Below are positions 16,749 to 24,344 of a stretch of 39,075 nucleotides of DNA, piece by piece. The DNA is from Betaproteobacteria bacterium (GTDB taxonomy: Bacteria; Pseudomonadota; Gammaproteobacteria; Burkholderiales; SG8-39): contig SHXF01000043.1 in assembly GCA_009693435.1 (NCBI GenBank), forward strand, positions 1-39,075, in the 5' to 3' direction. Position 1 is the stretch's first letter. Every line of letters starts with the position of its first letter. The translations under genes were made by a program, and so were the position numbers. The notes beneath the pieces were generated by a model, which saw nothing but the letters and a program-made list of their open reading frames with translations, was not told the origin of the DNA and searched no databases.

Positions 16749-17909
16749 ATGCACCGTCTCTGGCTGATTTTTTCGCAGTGCGCCACCATCGCGCTGGCTG
16801 TGCTGTTTGTTGTAACCACGCTCAAGCCTGACTGGCTGGGGCGCCCGCGACCTGCCGCCCAGATTGTCGAACTGAAGCAGGCCGCGGTCAGCGGCCATGG
16901 TGCGGCGCCGGTCACGTCCTACAGCGATGCGGTCAAGACGGCAATGCCGGCGGTGGTCAACATCTTCACCGGAAAGGACGTCAAGACCGCCAACCATCCG
17001 TTTGCGAACGACCCGTTGTTCCGTCATTTTTTTGGCCACCGTCCCGGCGCGGAAACGCAGCGCGCGTCCAGCCTCGGTTCGGGGGTGATCGTCAGTTCCA
17101 GTGGTTATGTTCTTACCAACCACCACGTAGTGGAGGCCGCGGACGAGATAGAAGTGGCTCTGGCTGACGGGACGAAGCTGCGCGCCCGGGTCGTGGGCAC
17201 CGACCCGGAGACTGACCTCGCGGTCTTGCAGGTCGAGGGCGGCGCCCTGCCGGCCATCACCTTCGGCAACGCGGAAACTCTGCGTGTCGGCGATGTCGTG
17301 CTCGCCATAGGCAATCCGTTTGGCGTCGGCCAGACGGTCACCATGGGCATCGTCTCCGCCCTGGACCGCAGCCAGCTCGGCATCAATACCTTTGAGAACT
17401 TCATCCAGACCGATGCCGCGATCAATCCGGGCAACTCGGGCGGCGCGCTAATCGATGCGGCCGGCAATCTGGTGGGCATCAACACTGCAATCTATTCACG
17501 CTCGGGGGGTTCGCTTGGCATCGGCTTTGCCATCCCCGCTTCCAGCGCGAAGCGGGTCATGGAACAGATCATAGAAAGAGGCAGCGTGGTGCGCGGCTGG
17601 ATCGGCGTGGAAGCACAGGAGATGACCCGGGAACTCGCCGATTCCTTCAACATGCCCGGCACCCTGGGGGTGGTAATCGCAGGCGTGCTTCGAGGAGGCC
17701 CGGCCGAGCGCGCAGGGGTGAAGCCCGGCGATGTGCTGCTCGCCGTGAACGGCAAGCCGGTCAAAGACCCGGCGGCGATGCTGACTCTGGTGGCGGCGCT
17801 TTCGCCGGGCAATCCGGCAACACTGAGGTTACGGCGGCAGCAGAAGGACGTGGATCTGCAGGTCGATGTGGGCAAGCGGCCTCCGGCGCCGCGTCTGCCC
17901 AGGCGCTGA
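16749..17909 (+). CDS. Membrane-anchored HtrA/DegS-like serine protease with one PDZ domain
   Basis: Envelope quality-control protease of 386 residues. An N-terminal hydrophobic segment (about 6-24) looks like an uncleaved anchor, then the trypsin-like domain and one PDZ domain (about 275-365). The catalytic triad is present: His126 (TNHHVV), Asp156 (TDLAVLQ) and Ser230 (GNSGGAL). A single PDZ with a membrane anchor resembles DegS/AlgW more than two-PDZ DegP; in those proteins PDZ binding of misfolded outer-membrane proteins starts the sigma-E cascade. The acidic-aromatic loop NHPFANDPLFRHFFGH resembles the LA loop of DegQ-type proteases, so the exact subclass is unsure. It is divergent from petA and convergent with tatC. 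Confidence 0.9.
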   Translation: MHRLWLIFSQCATIALAVLFVVTTLKPDWLGRPRPAAQIVELKQAAVSGHGAAPVTSYSDAVKTAMPAVVNIFTGKDVKTANHPFANDPLFRHFFGHRPGAETQRASSLGSGVIVSSSGYVLTNHHVVEAADEIEVALADGTKLRARVVGTDPETDLAVLQVEGGALPAITFGNAETLRVGDVVLAIGNPFGVGQTVTMGIVSALDRSQLGINTFENFIQTDAAINPGNSGGALIDAAGNLVGINTAIYSRSGGSLGIGFAIPASSAKRVMEQIIERGSVVRGWIGVEAQEMTRELADSFNMPGTLGVVIAGVLRGGPAERAGVKPGDVLLAVNGKPVKDPAAMLTLVAALSPGNPATLRLRRQQKDVDLQVDVGKRPPAPRLPRR

Positions 17910-18017
17910 GCGCAATCCGCGCCAGTCCCATGAAATTATACAAAAATAGTATGCAAACTCGTTACGAGGGCACGCCGTCAGGGCATCTGTCCGAACAAAA
18001 CATGTAGATTCTGCAGC

Positions 18018-18809
18018 CTATTTTTGCTCGACGCCACTGCTATCGGGACCCTTGTCCGCCTCCGGACCGGTCAGCGGCACGAACCCCGGTTCGCCGGCGG
18101 GCCTTGTCATGAACTGTGACAGCACGATGCCCAGCTCGTACAGTATCCACAGCGGAACTGCCAGCATCACCTGCGAAAGAACGTCGGGCGGGGTGAAGAT
18201 CGCGCCGACAACGAATGCGCCGACGATCACGTAGGGCCGTGCCTGGCGCAGTTGTGGAATGGTAACGAGCCCGCTGCGCACCAGCACGATCACGACCACC
18301 GGCACTTCAAAGGTCACACCGAAGGCGACGAAGGTGGTGAGCACGAAGCTGAAATACTTGTCGATGTCCGTCATCCAGGCGACGCCCTCGGGGGCGATTC
18401 CCGCCATGAATTTGAACACCACCGGAAACACCAGAAAATAGGCGAACGCCATCCCCACCAGGAAGAGGAAAAAGCTCGCCACGACCAGCGGCAGCACCAG
18501 TTTTTTCTCGTGCGCATAGAGGCCGGGGGCGACGAATGCCCAGACCTCGAAGAGCACATAAGGCAGGGCGATGACAAAACCGGTAAACATGGTCACCTTG
18601 AGCGGCACGAGAAACGGACCGATGACATCCGTGGCAATCATCTGGCCACCCTTGGGCAGCGAGTCGAGCAAAGGCTGCGCCATGATTGCGTATACGTCCC
18701 GTGCCCACGGCAGCAGACAAAGGCAAACCACCAGCACTGCGACCAGTGCCCGCACCAGACGCAGGCGAAGCTCTACGAGGTGCGAAAGGAAGGTCTCCTG
18801 CTGGCTCAC
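18018..18809 (-). CDS. tatC: Sec-independent protein translocase TatC
   Basis: Multi-spanning receptor of the twin-arginine translocase; with TatB it binds Tat signal peptides. The 263 residues show six membrane spans and the conserved N-terminal TFLSHLVELRLRL and FxxPL elements, plus the loop around APGLYAHEKK. The C-terminal 25 residues are polar. The start is GTG 18809, 15 bases after tatB, with a weak ribosome-binding site. It is the last gene of the long minus-strand run and converges with the protease gene across a 108-base gap without a clear terminator. Confidence 0.96.
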   Translation of the reverse strand: MSQQETFLSHLVELRLRLVRALVAVLVVCLCLLPWARDVYAIMAQPLLDSLPKGGQMIATDVIGPFLVPLKVTMFTGFVIALPYVLFEVWAFVAPGLYAHEKKLVLPLVVASFFLFLVGMAFAYFLVFPVVFKFMAGIAPEGVAWMTDIDKYFSFVLTTFVAFGVTFEVPVVVIVLVRSGLVTIPQLRQARPYVIVGAFVVGAIFTPPDVLSQVMLAVPLWILYELGIVLSQFMTRPAGEPGFVPLTGPEADKGPDSSGVEQK

Positions 18810-18824
18810 GCCGCTCGTCCGCGG

Positions 18825-19331
18825 TCAGCCATGGGACTTTTGCGGGTCCCGCACCGGGGCGGCGGGGCTGGATGCCGGGCCTGCGGGCTCGGGGATCGCT
18901 GCCGCGGCGCCTGAATCAGGTCCCGGTTGGGCCGCCGCATCCGCGCCGGATACCGCTTGCGCGCCCGCGGAACCGTGCGCGACACCGTCAGGAACAAAGC
19001 CCTCGGACACAGCGCCGGCGGGCGCCGCTTCGGGCCCGATCTTTTCCAGGTCAGTGGCGATGCTGTTCATTTCCGATTCCGTCTTGTTGAGTTCGGCGCG
19101 CACACCGCTTTCCACGGACTGCGCCGCTTCTTCGAACTGGCTCTTGAACTTCTTCAGTTCGTCCAGTTCTATTTCGCGGTTGATGTCGGCCTTGACGTCG
19201 TTGACGTAACGCTGGAGGCGGCCGAAGAGATGCCCCATGGTGCGGGCGACTTTAGGGAGGCGTTCCGGGCCGATGACGATCAGCGCCACCAGCCCCACCA
19301 CCATCATTTCGGTGAATCCGACGTCAAACAT
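18825..19331 (-). CDS. tatB: Sec-independent protein translocase TatB
   Basis: The 168-residue protein has a short N-terminal membrane helix (FTEMMVVGLVALIVIGPERLP), the conserved Gly-Pro-Glu hinge, an amphipathic helix and a long acidic, Ala/Pro-rich tail typical of TatB. It pairs with TatC in the substrate-receptor complex. ATG 19331 gives the standard MFDVGFTE start. A perfect 7-bp hairpin (19426-19446) lies in the 130-base gap between tatA and tatB. Downstream is tatC. Confidence 0.95.
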   Translation of the reverse strand: MFDVGFTEMMVVGLVALIVIGPERLPKVARTMGHLFGRLQRYVNDVKADINREIELDELKKFKSQFEEAAQSVESGVRAELNKTESEMNSIATDLEKIGPEAAPAGAVSEGFVPDGVAHGSAGAQAVSGADAAAQPGPDSGAAAAIPEPAGPASSPAAPVRDPQKSHG

Positions 19332-19425
19332 GGTGGAGTCTGCGAGCGCAACCGGGCGAAGTGCCTGCAGCCACGATCACCCTTGCCTGCGGCGCGGCCG
19401 CGACGCATGACGAATGAAGCGACGG

Positions 19426-19446
19426 GGTGAGGCTGTACTCCTCACC
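19426..19446 (-). promoter_or_regulatory. Perfect hairpin in the tatA-tatB intergenic gap
   Basis: GGTGAGG and CCTCACC pair perfectly around a 7-base loop. No T-run follows, so it is not a standard terminator. It lies just after tatA in a 130-base gap unlike the tight junctions elsewhere in this run, and could stabilise the tatA end of the mRNA or limit tatB and tatC expression. Confidence 0.45.
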
Positions 19447-19461
19447 GGTCACGCCGGTACC

Positions 19462-19689
19462 TCACGAACTCTTGGCTTTGTCGTCGACTTTGACGTCGAT
19501 GGTGCGACCGTGTACATCGGATGCCGCGCTGTCGCCGGCCTTCTGCAGATCGGATTCCTTCATGCCATCCTTGAAGCCCCGCACGGCGCCGCCCAGATCC
19601 GCCCCCATATTGCGCAGTTTCTTCGTTCCGAATACGACGAGCACGATGGCCAATACCACCAGCCAGTGCCAGATGCTCCAGCTTCCCAT
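19462..19689 (-). CDS. tatA: Sec-independent protein translocase TatA
   Basis: Pore-forming Tat component. The 75-residue protein has one N-terminal membrane helix ([15 protein letters not shown]), the invariant FGTKKLR hinge and an amphipathic helix ([12 protein letters not shown]), followed by a polar tail. Length and motifs separate it from TatB. It follows the HIT-family gene by only three bases, so its ribosome-binding site lies within the end of that gene. TatA is normally needed in large excess over TatB and TatC; the hairpin after it may help achieve that. Confidence 0.96.
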   Translation of the reverse strand: MGSWSIWHWLVVLAIVLVVFGTKKLRNMGADLGGAVRGFKDGMKESDLQKAGDSAASDVHGRTIDVKVDDKAKSS

Positions 19690-19692
19690 AGC

Positions 19693-20043
19693 TCAGTTCC
19701 TTCTCAACATGGCCGGCAATGTCTCTGGCCCGCCAATGATATGCGCGTGCAAATGATACACCTCCTGCCGACCCACGCGCCCGGTATTGACTATGAGGCG
19801 AAAGCCGTCGCTACACCCCTGCTTGCGGGCTATTTCCGGCGCCATAACCATCATTTTGCCAAGCACCGATTGATGGCTCGCGTCCGCTTCAGCAAGCGAT
19901 GGAAGGTGAATCTTTGGAATGACGAGGAAATGTACCGGAGCCACGGGATGAATGTCATTGAAGGCGAGGATGTCGTCGTCTTCGTAGATCTTTGTCGCAG
20001 GAATCTCGCCTTTTATGATTCTGCAGAAAATGCAGCTTTCCAT
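19693..20043 (-). CDS. HIT-family nucleoside phosphoramidase (HinT-like)
   Basis: The 116-residue protein is a complete HIT-domain hydrolase. The family signature His-x-His-x-His is VYHLHAHIIGG near the C-terminus, and the N-terminal CIFCRIIKGEIPATKIYEDDD is typical of HinT. HinT proteins hydrolyse AMP-lysine or aminoacyl-adenylate phosphoramidates in the cytoplasm. Location between hisE and tatA is conserved in many betaproteobacteria as far as I know; a functional link to either pathway is not evident. ATG 20043 is clear. Confidence 0.93.
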   Translation of the reverse strand: MESCIFCRIIKGEIPATKIYEDDDILAFNDIHPVAPVHFLVIPKIHLPSLAEADASHQSVLGKMMVMAPEIARKQGCSDGFRLIVNTGRVGRQEVYHLHAHIIGGPETLPAMLRRN

Positions 20044-20199
20044 GATTGTTAATTCCCTTCGGCATTGCTTTGTTTAGGAACAATTGAATAAGGGAGCCGC
20101 ATTTGCGAAACCGAACCCCTCGTATTACCCCCGCTTCAGAGGAAACGCGCCTGGCGGTCTTCCGGAAATAGTCACTTGTTCAGTGCCTCCATGATTATC

Positions 20200-20520
20200 T
20201 TATCCACCCTTGCGTGCGGCTTTCTCGGCGATGCCCGAGGTGCCCTCGCGGCGCTCGAGTTCGGCCAGCACCTCGGCAGGACCCAGCCCGTAGTGCGCTA
20301 GCATGATCAGACAGTGAAACCACAGGTCCGCCGTCTCGCCGACGATGCGCACGCGCTCACCGTCCTTTGCCGCCATGACGGTCTCGGTCGCCTCTTCACC
20401 GATTTTCTTGAGGATGGCGTCTTCGCCGCGCGATAGCAGACCCGCGACGTAAGATGCGCCGGCGTCGCCACCCTTGCGTCCCTCTATGGTGCGCGCAAGC
20501 CGATGCAAGATGTCGCTCAT
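20200..20520 (-). CDS. hisE: Phosphoribosyl-ATP pyrophosphatase
   Basis: Second step of histidine synthesis: hydrolysis of PR-ATP to PR-AMP and pyrophosphate. The 106 residues show the all-alpha MazG-like HisE fold with the metal-binding KKIGEEATE and [13 protein letters not shown] segments. ATG 20520 is chosen for standard length and an AAGG element upstream; the frame is open to 20673 but the extra part lacks HisE similarity. It is separate from hisI, the usual state in this group. The 156 bases downstream, before the HIT gene, hold only a GTG-initiated 11-codon frame overlapping the hisE stop, which I do not call. Confidence 0.95.
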   Translation of the reverse strand: MSDILHRLARTIEGRKGGDAGASYVAGLLSRGEDAILKKIGEEATETVMAAKDGERVRIVGETADLWFHCLIMLAHYGLGPAEVLAELERREGTSGIAEKAARKGG

Positions 20521-20605
20521 GGCTTGCTGCCTTCGCCAGGGAATATGCAGGGCGGAGACTTCGGCATGAACATCGGCGTACTCGTTTGGTGGATGGTTGA
20601 CGGCA

Positions 20606-21058
20606 TCAACGACGGTAAATGTCTTCCGGCTTCTTGAGCACCGGCTCGGTGACAACCCAGTCGCCGTCGTCAAGCCGCCTGAAGAAGCAGTGCTGGCGGC
20701 CCGTGTGGCAGGCGATGCCGCCCGCCTGGTCGACTTTCAGCAGCAGCACATCCTCGTCGCAATCGACACGCATCTCGCGCACTTTCTGCACGTGTCCCGA
20801 CTCTTCGCCCTTGTGCCACAGCCGTCCGCGCGACCGGGACCAATAGACTGCCTCGCCGGTTGCCGCCGTCTTCTCCAGCGCTTCGCGATTCATCCAGGCA
20901 AACATCAACACCTGGCCGCTGGAGGCGTCCTGCGCGATCACCGGAATCAATCCATGCTCGTCCCATTTCAACCGGGCCAGCCATGCGGTATTTGTCGTTG
21001 CGGGGTTCATGGCGGGGTTCATGGCGGGTTTCATGGCGGGTTTCATGGCGGGTTTCAC
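20606..21058 (-). CDS. hisI: Phosphoribosyl-AMP cyclohydrolase with repeated start region
   Basis: Third step of histidine synthesis: opens the adenine ring of PR-AMP. Zinc and magnesium ligands appear in [20 protein letters not shown] and the following HCFFRRL. The annotated frame starts at GTG 21058, overlapping the hisF stop (GTGA). The first 20 residues are five four-residue units, MKPA three times and MNPA twice, from a 12-bp tandem repeat; each unit offers a start codon (GTG 21058, ATG 21046, 21034, 21022 and 21010). Without the repeat the protein starts at the normal place, just before [13 protein letters not shown]. The true start cannot be decided by eye. The enzyme core looks complete. 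Confidence 0.95.
   Translation of the reverse strand: MKPAMKPAMKPAMNPAMNPATTNTAWLARLKWDEHGLIPVIAQDASSGQVLMFAWMNREALEKTAATGEAVYWSRSRGRLWHKGEESGHVQKVREMRVDCDEDVLLLKVDQAGGIACHTGRQHCFFRRLDDGDWVVTEPVLKKPEDIYRR
21005..21058. repeat. 12-bp tandem repeat, 4.5 copies, containing successive hisI start codons
   Basis: Units begin at 21005, 21017, 21029 and 21041 with a partial fifth; the first pair is gttcatggcggg and the second tttcatggcggg. Every unit carries an in-frame ATG on the minus strand, and the outermost partial copy carries GTG fused to the hisF stop. Confidence 0.93.
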
Positions 21059-21909
21059 AGTCTCACTTCGATTCCGCGCGCGGCCATGTACTCCTTGGCC
21101 TCGCGCACGGTGAACTGGCTGAAATGGAAAATGCTCGCGGCCAGCACGGCATCGGCCCGTCCTTCAATCACACCGTCGGCAAGGTCCTGCAAATTGCCGA
21201 CGCCGCCGCTTGCGATCACCGGCACATCGACCGCCTCGGCGACCGCGCGGGTGAGCGCCAGATCGAACCCCGACTTGGTGCCGTCGCGATCCATGCTGGT
21301 CAGGAGTATTTCTCCCGCCCCCAGTTCCTGCATTCTACGCGCCCACTCCACCGCGTCCAAACCGGTCGCATTGCGGCCTCCGTGCGTGAATACCTCCCAT
21401 CGGTGCGTATCCGGCCATGAATCGACCCTCGCGGCGGCTTCGTCCGTGCCAACGCGTTTCGCGTTCACTCCTGAATCGACGCGTTTCGCGTTCACTCCTG
21501 AATCGACGCGTTTCGCGTCGATGGCCACGACGATGCACTGCGCCCCGTAACGGCTGGACGCGTCGGCTACCAGTTGCGGATTCTGGACCGCGGAAGTGTT
21601 GATCGACACCTTGTCGGCGCCGGCATTCAGCAGGCGTCTCACGTCCTCGACATTGCGCACGCCACCGCCCACCGTGAGCGGAATGAAAACCTGGGCGGCC
21701 ACCGATTCGATGACGTGAAGCAGCAAGTCGCGCGCATCCGAGCTTGCCGTGATATCGAGAAAGGTCAGCTCATCGGCGCCCTGGTCGTCGTAGCGCCGGG
21801 CAACTTCGACCGGGTCGCCGGCATCGCGCAGCCCGATGAAATTGACGCCCTTGACGACGCGCCCGCGATTCACGTCGAGGCAGGGAATGATGCGCTTGGC
21901 AAGGCCCAT
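21055..21909 (-). CDS. hisF: Imidazole glycerol phosphate synthase, cyclase subunit, with a repeat-derived loop insertion
   Basis: Barrel enzyme that uses ammonia from HisH to convert PRFAR to IGP and AICAR. The 284 residues exceed the usual 252-258. Catalytic Asp11 ([13 protein letters not shown]) and Asp207 ([11 protein letters not shown]) are intact. The extra length lies at about residues 136-169, right after strand 5 (VVAIDAKRV): the segment repeats NAKRVDSGV and continues to the normal RWEVFTHGG. It is encoded by a 27-bp tandem repeat at 21460-21513. This loop lies on the catalytic face of the barrel. ATG 21909 follows hisA by 30 bases; the stop overlaps the hisI start. The gene is in frame and probably functional. 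Confidence 0.96.
   Translation of the reverse strand: MGLAKRIIPCLDVNRGRVVKGVNFIGLRDAGDPVEVARRYDDQGADELTFLDITASSDARDLLLHVIESVAAQVFIPLTVGGGVRNVEDVRRLLNAGADKVSINTSAVQNPQLVADASSRYGAQCIVVAIDAKRVDSGVNAKRVDSGVNAKRVGTDEAAARVDSWPDTHRWEVFTHGGRNATGLDAVEWARRMQELGAGEILLTSMDRDGTKSGFDLALTRAVAEAVDVPVIASGGVGNLQDLADGVIEGRADAVLAASIFHFSQFTVREAKEYMAARGIEVRL
21460..21513. repeat. 27-bp tandem duplication inside hisF
   Basis: Two perfect 27-bp copies (21460-21486 and 21487-21513), with partial copies of the same unit on both flanks (acgcgttt before, cgcgtcga after). They encode NAKRVDSGV in tandem and keep the hisF frame. Confidence 0.93.
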
Positions 21910-21939
21910 GAGAAGGTGGCGGCAAGCGGCAGACGCGGC

Positions 21940-22707
21940 CTACGCTTTTTCGCCCTGCTCCGGGTCCGGCGCTCCAAATTCGTCGGCGACCTGCTGCGCT
22001 TCCCGGAAGTCGAGCGTGCCCTCGTAAATCGCCCGGCCTGTGATCACCCCGGTAATGCCTTCGGATTCGATGCGGCACAGCGCCTTCACGTCCCCCAGGT
22101 CCGTCATACCGCCACTTGCAATGACCGGAATGCGCAGTTCGCGGGCCAGCTTCAGGGTTGCGTCGATGTTGACACCGCCCAACATGCCGTCACGTCCGAT
22201 GTCGGTATAGATGATCGACTCGACGCCGTAATCCTGAAACTTTCTTGCCAGGTCGACGACGTCATGCCCGGTCAGTTTCGACCAGCCTTCAACCGCCACC
22301 TTCCCGTCCCGCGCGTCGAGCGCAACTATGATGTGTCCGGAAAAGGCTGCGGCCGCATCCTGCAGAAAACCAGGGTTCTTGACTGCGGCGGTGCCGATGA
22401 TGATGGATTCGACGCCCAATTCCAGATAATGCTCGATCGTGTCCATATCGCGGATTCCGCCGCCCAGCTGCACCGGAATGGCGCCATCGAGCGCATTCAG
22501 GATGAGCTTGATTGCGGGCTCGTTTTTAGGTTTGCCGGCGGACGCCCCGTTCAGGTCCACTACATGCAGCCGCCGCGCACCCTGCGCCAGCCAGTGACGC
22601 GCCATGCCTGCCGGGTCTTCCGAGAAAACCGTGGCATTCTTCATGTCGCCCTGCTTCAGGCGCACGCAGTGCCCGTCCTTGATGTCGATTGCCGGAATAA
22701 TCAGCAT
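21940..22707 (-). CDS. hisA: ProFAR isomerase (phosphoribosylformimino-AICAR ribotide isomerase)
   Basis: Amadori rearrangement of ProFAR to PRFAR, the step before HisF/HisH. The 255-residue barrel has the catalytic Asp in [13 protein letters not shown] and the second Asp in [10 protein letters not shown], plus phosphate loops QLGGGIRD and ASGGM. Length is normal, aside from an Ala/Glu-rich tail of about ten residues. ATG 22707 is clear. It sits between hisH (78-base gap with a 9-bp tandem repeat) and hisF. Confidence 0.97.
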   Translation of the reverse strand: MLIIPAIDIKDGHCVRLKQGDMKNATVFSEDPAGMARHWLAQGARRLHVVDLNGASAGKPKNEPAIKLILNALDGAIPVQLGGGIRDMDTIEHYLELGVESIIIGTAAVKNPGFLQDAAAAFSGHIIVALDARDGKVAVEGWSKLTGHDVVDLARKFQDYGVESIIYTDIGRDGMLGGVNIDATLKLARELRIPVIASGGMTDLGDVKALCRIESEGITGVITGRAIYEGTLDFREAQQVADEFGAPDPEQGEKA

Positions 22708-22762
22708 GGTTCTCAGGAGAAATCTAAAAATTGGCCTCGTGGCCGCGCGCCGGCGGAAAACC

Positions 22763-22780
22763 GCAACAGTGGCAACAGTG
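22763..22780. repeat. 9-bp tandem duplication between hisH and hisA
   Basis: GCAACAGTG occurs twice in direct succession in the 78-base hisH-hisA gap. No gene is affected. Confidence 0.85.
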
Positions 22781-22785
22781 GCGTG

Positions 22786-23421
22786 TCAGGGTTTCCAATT
22801 GACAAAATTCGCCAGCAATCTAAGGCCCGCAGTATGGCTTTTTTCAGGGTGAAACTGTACCCCAAAAATGTTATCGCGTGCCACCGCGCAGGTAAATGGA
22901 AATCCATATACGCAAAACCCCTTGACCAGCTCCGGCTTGCCTGCCTCGGCAAAGTAACTGTGCACGAAGTAGAACCGCTCTCCGTCGGGAATTCCCTGCC
23001 ACAACGGATGCGGTTCGGCCTGAAATACCTCATTCCACCCCATGTGCGGAACCTTGAGTCGCCCGCCCGCAGTGTCGATCATTTGATCGGCGGGAAAGCG
23101 CCTCACCCGGCCGGGCAGTATGGCGAGGCAGCCGACGCCGCCCTCTTCGCTGCGCTCGAACAGCATCTGCAAACCGATGCAGATGCCGAGAAACGGTTTG
23201 CTTGCGGCTGAGGCGATTACGGGATCGCGCAGGCCGCGCGCGTCCATTTCCCGCATGCAGTCCGGCATCGCACCCTGTCCGGGAAACACCACCCGATCGG
23301 CGGCGGCCACTCGTTTCGGATCCGCCGTCAGTTCCACGATGGCCTCGGGCGCCACATGCTCCAGCGCCTTCGACACCGAGCGCAGATTCCCCATGCCGTA
23401 ATCCACCACTGCGATCTTCAT
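22786..23421 (-). CDS. hisH: Imidazole glycerol phosphate synthase, glutaminase subunit
   Basis: Class I glutamine amidotransferase that supplies ammonia to HisF. The 211 residues carry the full triad: Cys81 in GICIGLQ, then His191 and Glu193 in VQFHPEKS. The oxyanion region PGQGAMPDCM is normal. ATG 23421 starts MKIAVVDYGMGNLRS, the standard start. It follows hisB by 18 bases. Because its partner HisF has a loop insertion, the HisH-HisF interface is worth comparing, although the insertion is on the opposite face of the barrel from the ammonia entry site. Confidence 0.97.
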   Translation of the reverse strand: MKIAVVDYGMGNLRSVSKALEHVAPEAIVELTADPKRVAAADRVVFPGQGAMPDCMREMDARGLRDPVIASAASKPFLGICIGLQMLFERSEEGGVGCLAILPGRVRRFPADQMIDTAGGRLKVPHMGWNEVFQAEPHPLWQGIPDGERFYFVHSYFAEAGKPELVKGFCVYGFPFTCAVARDNIFGVQFHPEKSHTAGLRLLANFVNWKP

Positions 23422-23439
23422 ATGCCCGCGCCTGCGCCC

Positions 23440-24027
23440 TTACAGCGTTCCCTTGGTCGAAGGGACCACGCCGGCGGCGCGGACATCGGCCTCCACCGCC
23501 ATCCGCAATGCGCGCGCAAACGCCTTGAACAGGGTCTCGCACTGGTGATGCGCGTTGTCGCCGCGCAGGTTGTCCATGTGCAGGGTCGCCTGCGCGTGAT
23601 TGACGAATCCCTGGAAGAACTCGTGCACCAGATCGACATCGAATTCACCTATCAGCGGCCGGCGGAATTCGACATGGAATTCAAGCCCGGGGCGCCCCGA
23701 GAAATCGATCACGACCCGCGACAGCGCCTCATCCAGCGGGACATAGGCATGACCGAAGCGGCGAATCCCTTTCCTGTCGCCCAGCGCCCCGGCCAATGCC
23801 TGGCCAAACGTGATGCCGATGTCCTCGACCGTGTGGTGAGCGTCGATGTGCAAATCCCCTTTGGCGCGAATGTCCAGGTCGATCAGGCCGTGGCGTACGA
23901 TCTGATCGAGCATGTGGTCGAGAAACGGCACACCCGTGTCGAGATTCGCCTTTCCCGTACCATCCAGGTTGAGCGAGACACTGATCTGGGTCTCGGCTGT
24001 ATTGCGTGTGACTGAGGCGGTTCTCAT
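23440..24027 (-). CDS. hisB: Imidazoleglycerol-phosphate dehydratase
   Basis: Monofunctional IGP dehydratase of 195 residues, without the N-terminal histidinol-phosphatase domain found in E. coli HisB. The manganese-binding histidine clusters are present: [21 protein letters not shown] and the C-terminal [19 protein letters not shown] 24027 gives the standard [13 protein letters not shown] start; an upstream in-frame TTG at 24066 is less likely. It is separated from hisC by 317 bases, the largest gap in the his run. A separate histidinol-phosphatase must be encoded elsewhere. Confidence 0.96.
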   Translation of the reverse strand: MRTASVTRNTAETQISVSLNLDGTGKANLDTGVPFLDHMLDQIVRHGLIDLDIRAKGDLHIDAHHTVEDIGITFGQALAGALGDRKGIRRFGHAYVPLDEALSRVVIDFSGRPGLEFHVEFRRPLIGEFDVDLVHEFFQGFVNHAQATLHMDNLRGDNAHHQCETLFKAFARALRMAVEADVRAAGVVPSTKGTL

Positions 24028-24344
24028 GGCGCGACCTGATAATTCGAATACTGCCTGGTGAATCAATGACTGCCCGGACGGACGAAAGCAGGGCTCATCA
24101 GCATTTGCATTTCCCGGTGCGTCCGGACACTAGCCTACACCACAACGCTTTGCCCCCGCTTTGCCCCCGAAGCCTGCAAAACTTCCGGGCAGGGCGAACT
24201 ATGCTTGTTACTGCAGCCGTTTCCATCTTCACCAAATCGGGCTGCCTGAAAAATCCGCCCCTGCGATGCGCTGCCGTTGATCGCGCAATGGCGCGCACCG
24301 GGATGGATGCTTCGATCACCTTCCAGGGTTGCCCCTGCGAGCGC
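24028..24344. other. 317-base gap within the his run, between hisC and hisB
   Basis: No recognisable gene on either strand. A minus-strand frame of 73 codons (24098-24319) exists but its product is rich in Arg, Ala and Cys and resembles nothing I know. The gap contains an 11-bp tandem duplication at 24147-24168. It may hold a secondary promoter for hisB and downstream genes; I see no strong -10/-35 pair. Confidence 0.55.
24147..24168. repeat. 11-bp tandem duplication in the hisC-hisB gap
   Basis: GCTTTGCCCCC occurs twice in direct succession (24147-24157 and 24158-24168). The unit is not a multiple of three, consistent with a non-coding position. Confidence 0.9.

Noticed and set aside
20162..20208. 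Tiny frame after hisE (GTG overlapping the hisE stop, 11 codons ending at a TGA)
   Set aside because: Too short to support, with no similarity I recognise.
24098..24319. 73-codon minus-strand frame between hisC and hisB as a gene
   Set aside because: Composition is Arg/Cys/Ala rich, there is no convincing ribosome-binding site, and it contains the 11-bp tandem duplication that is not a multiple of three.
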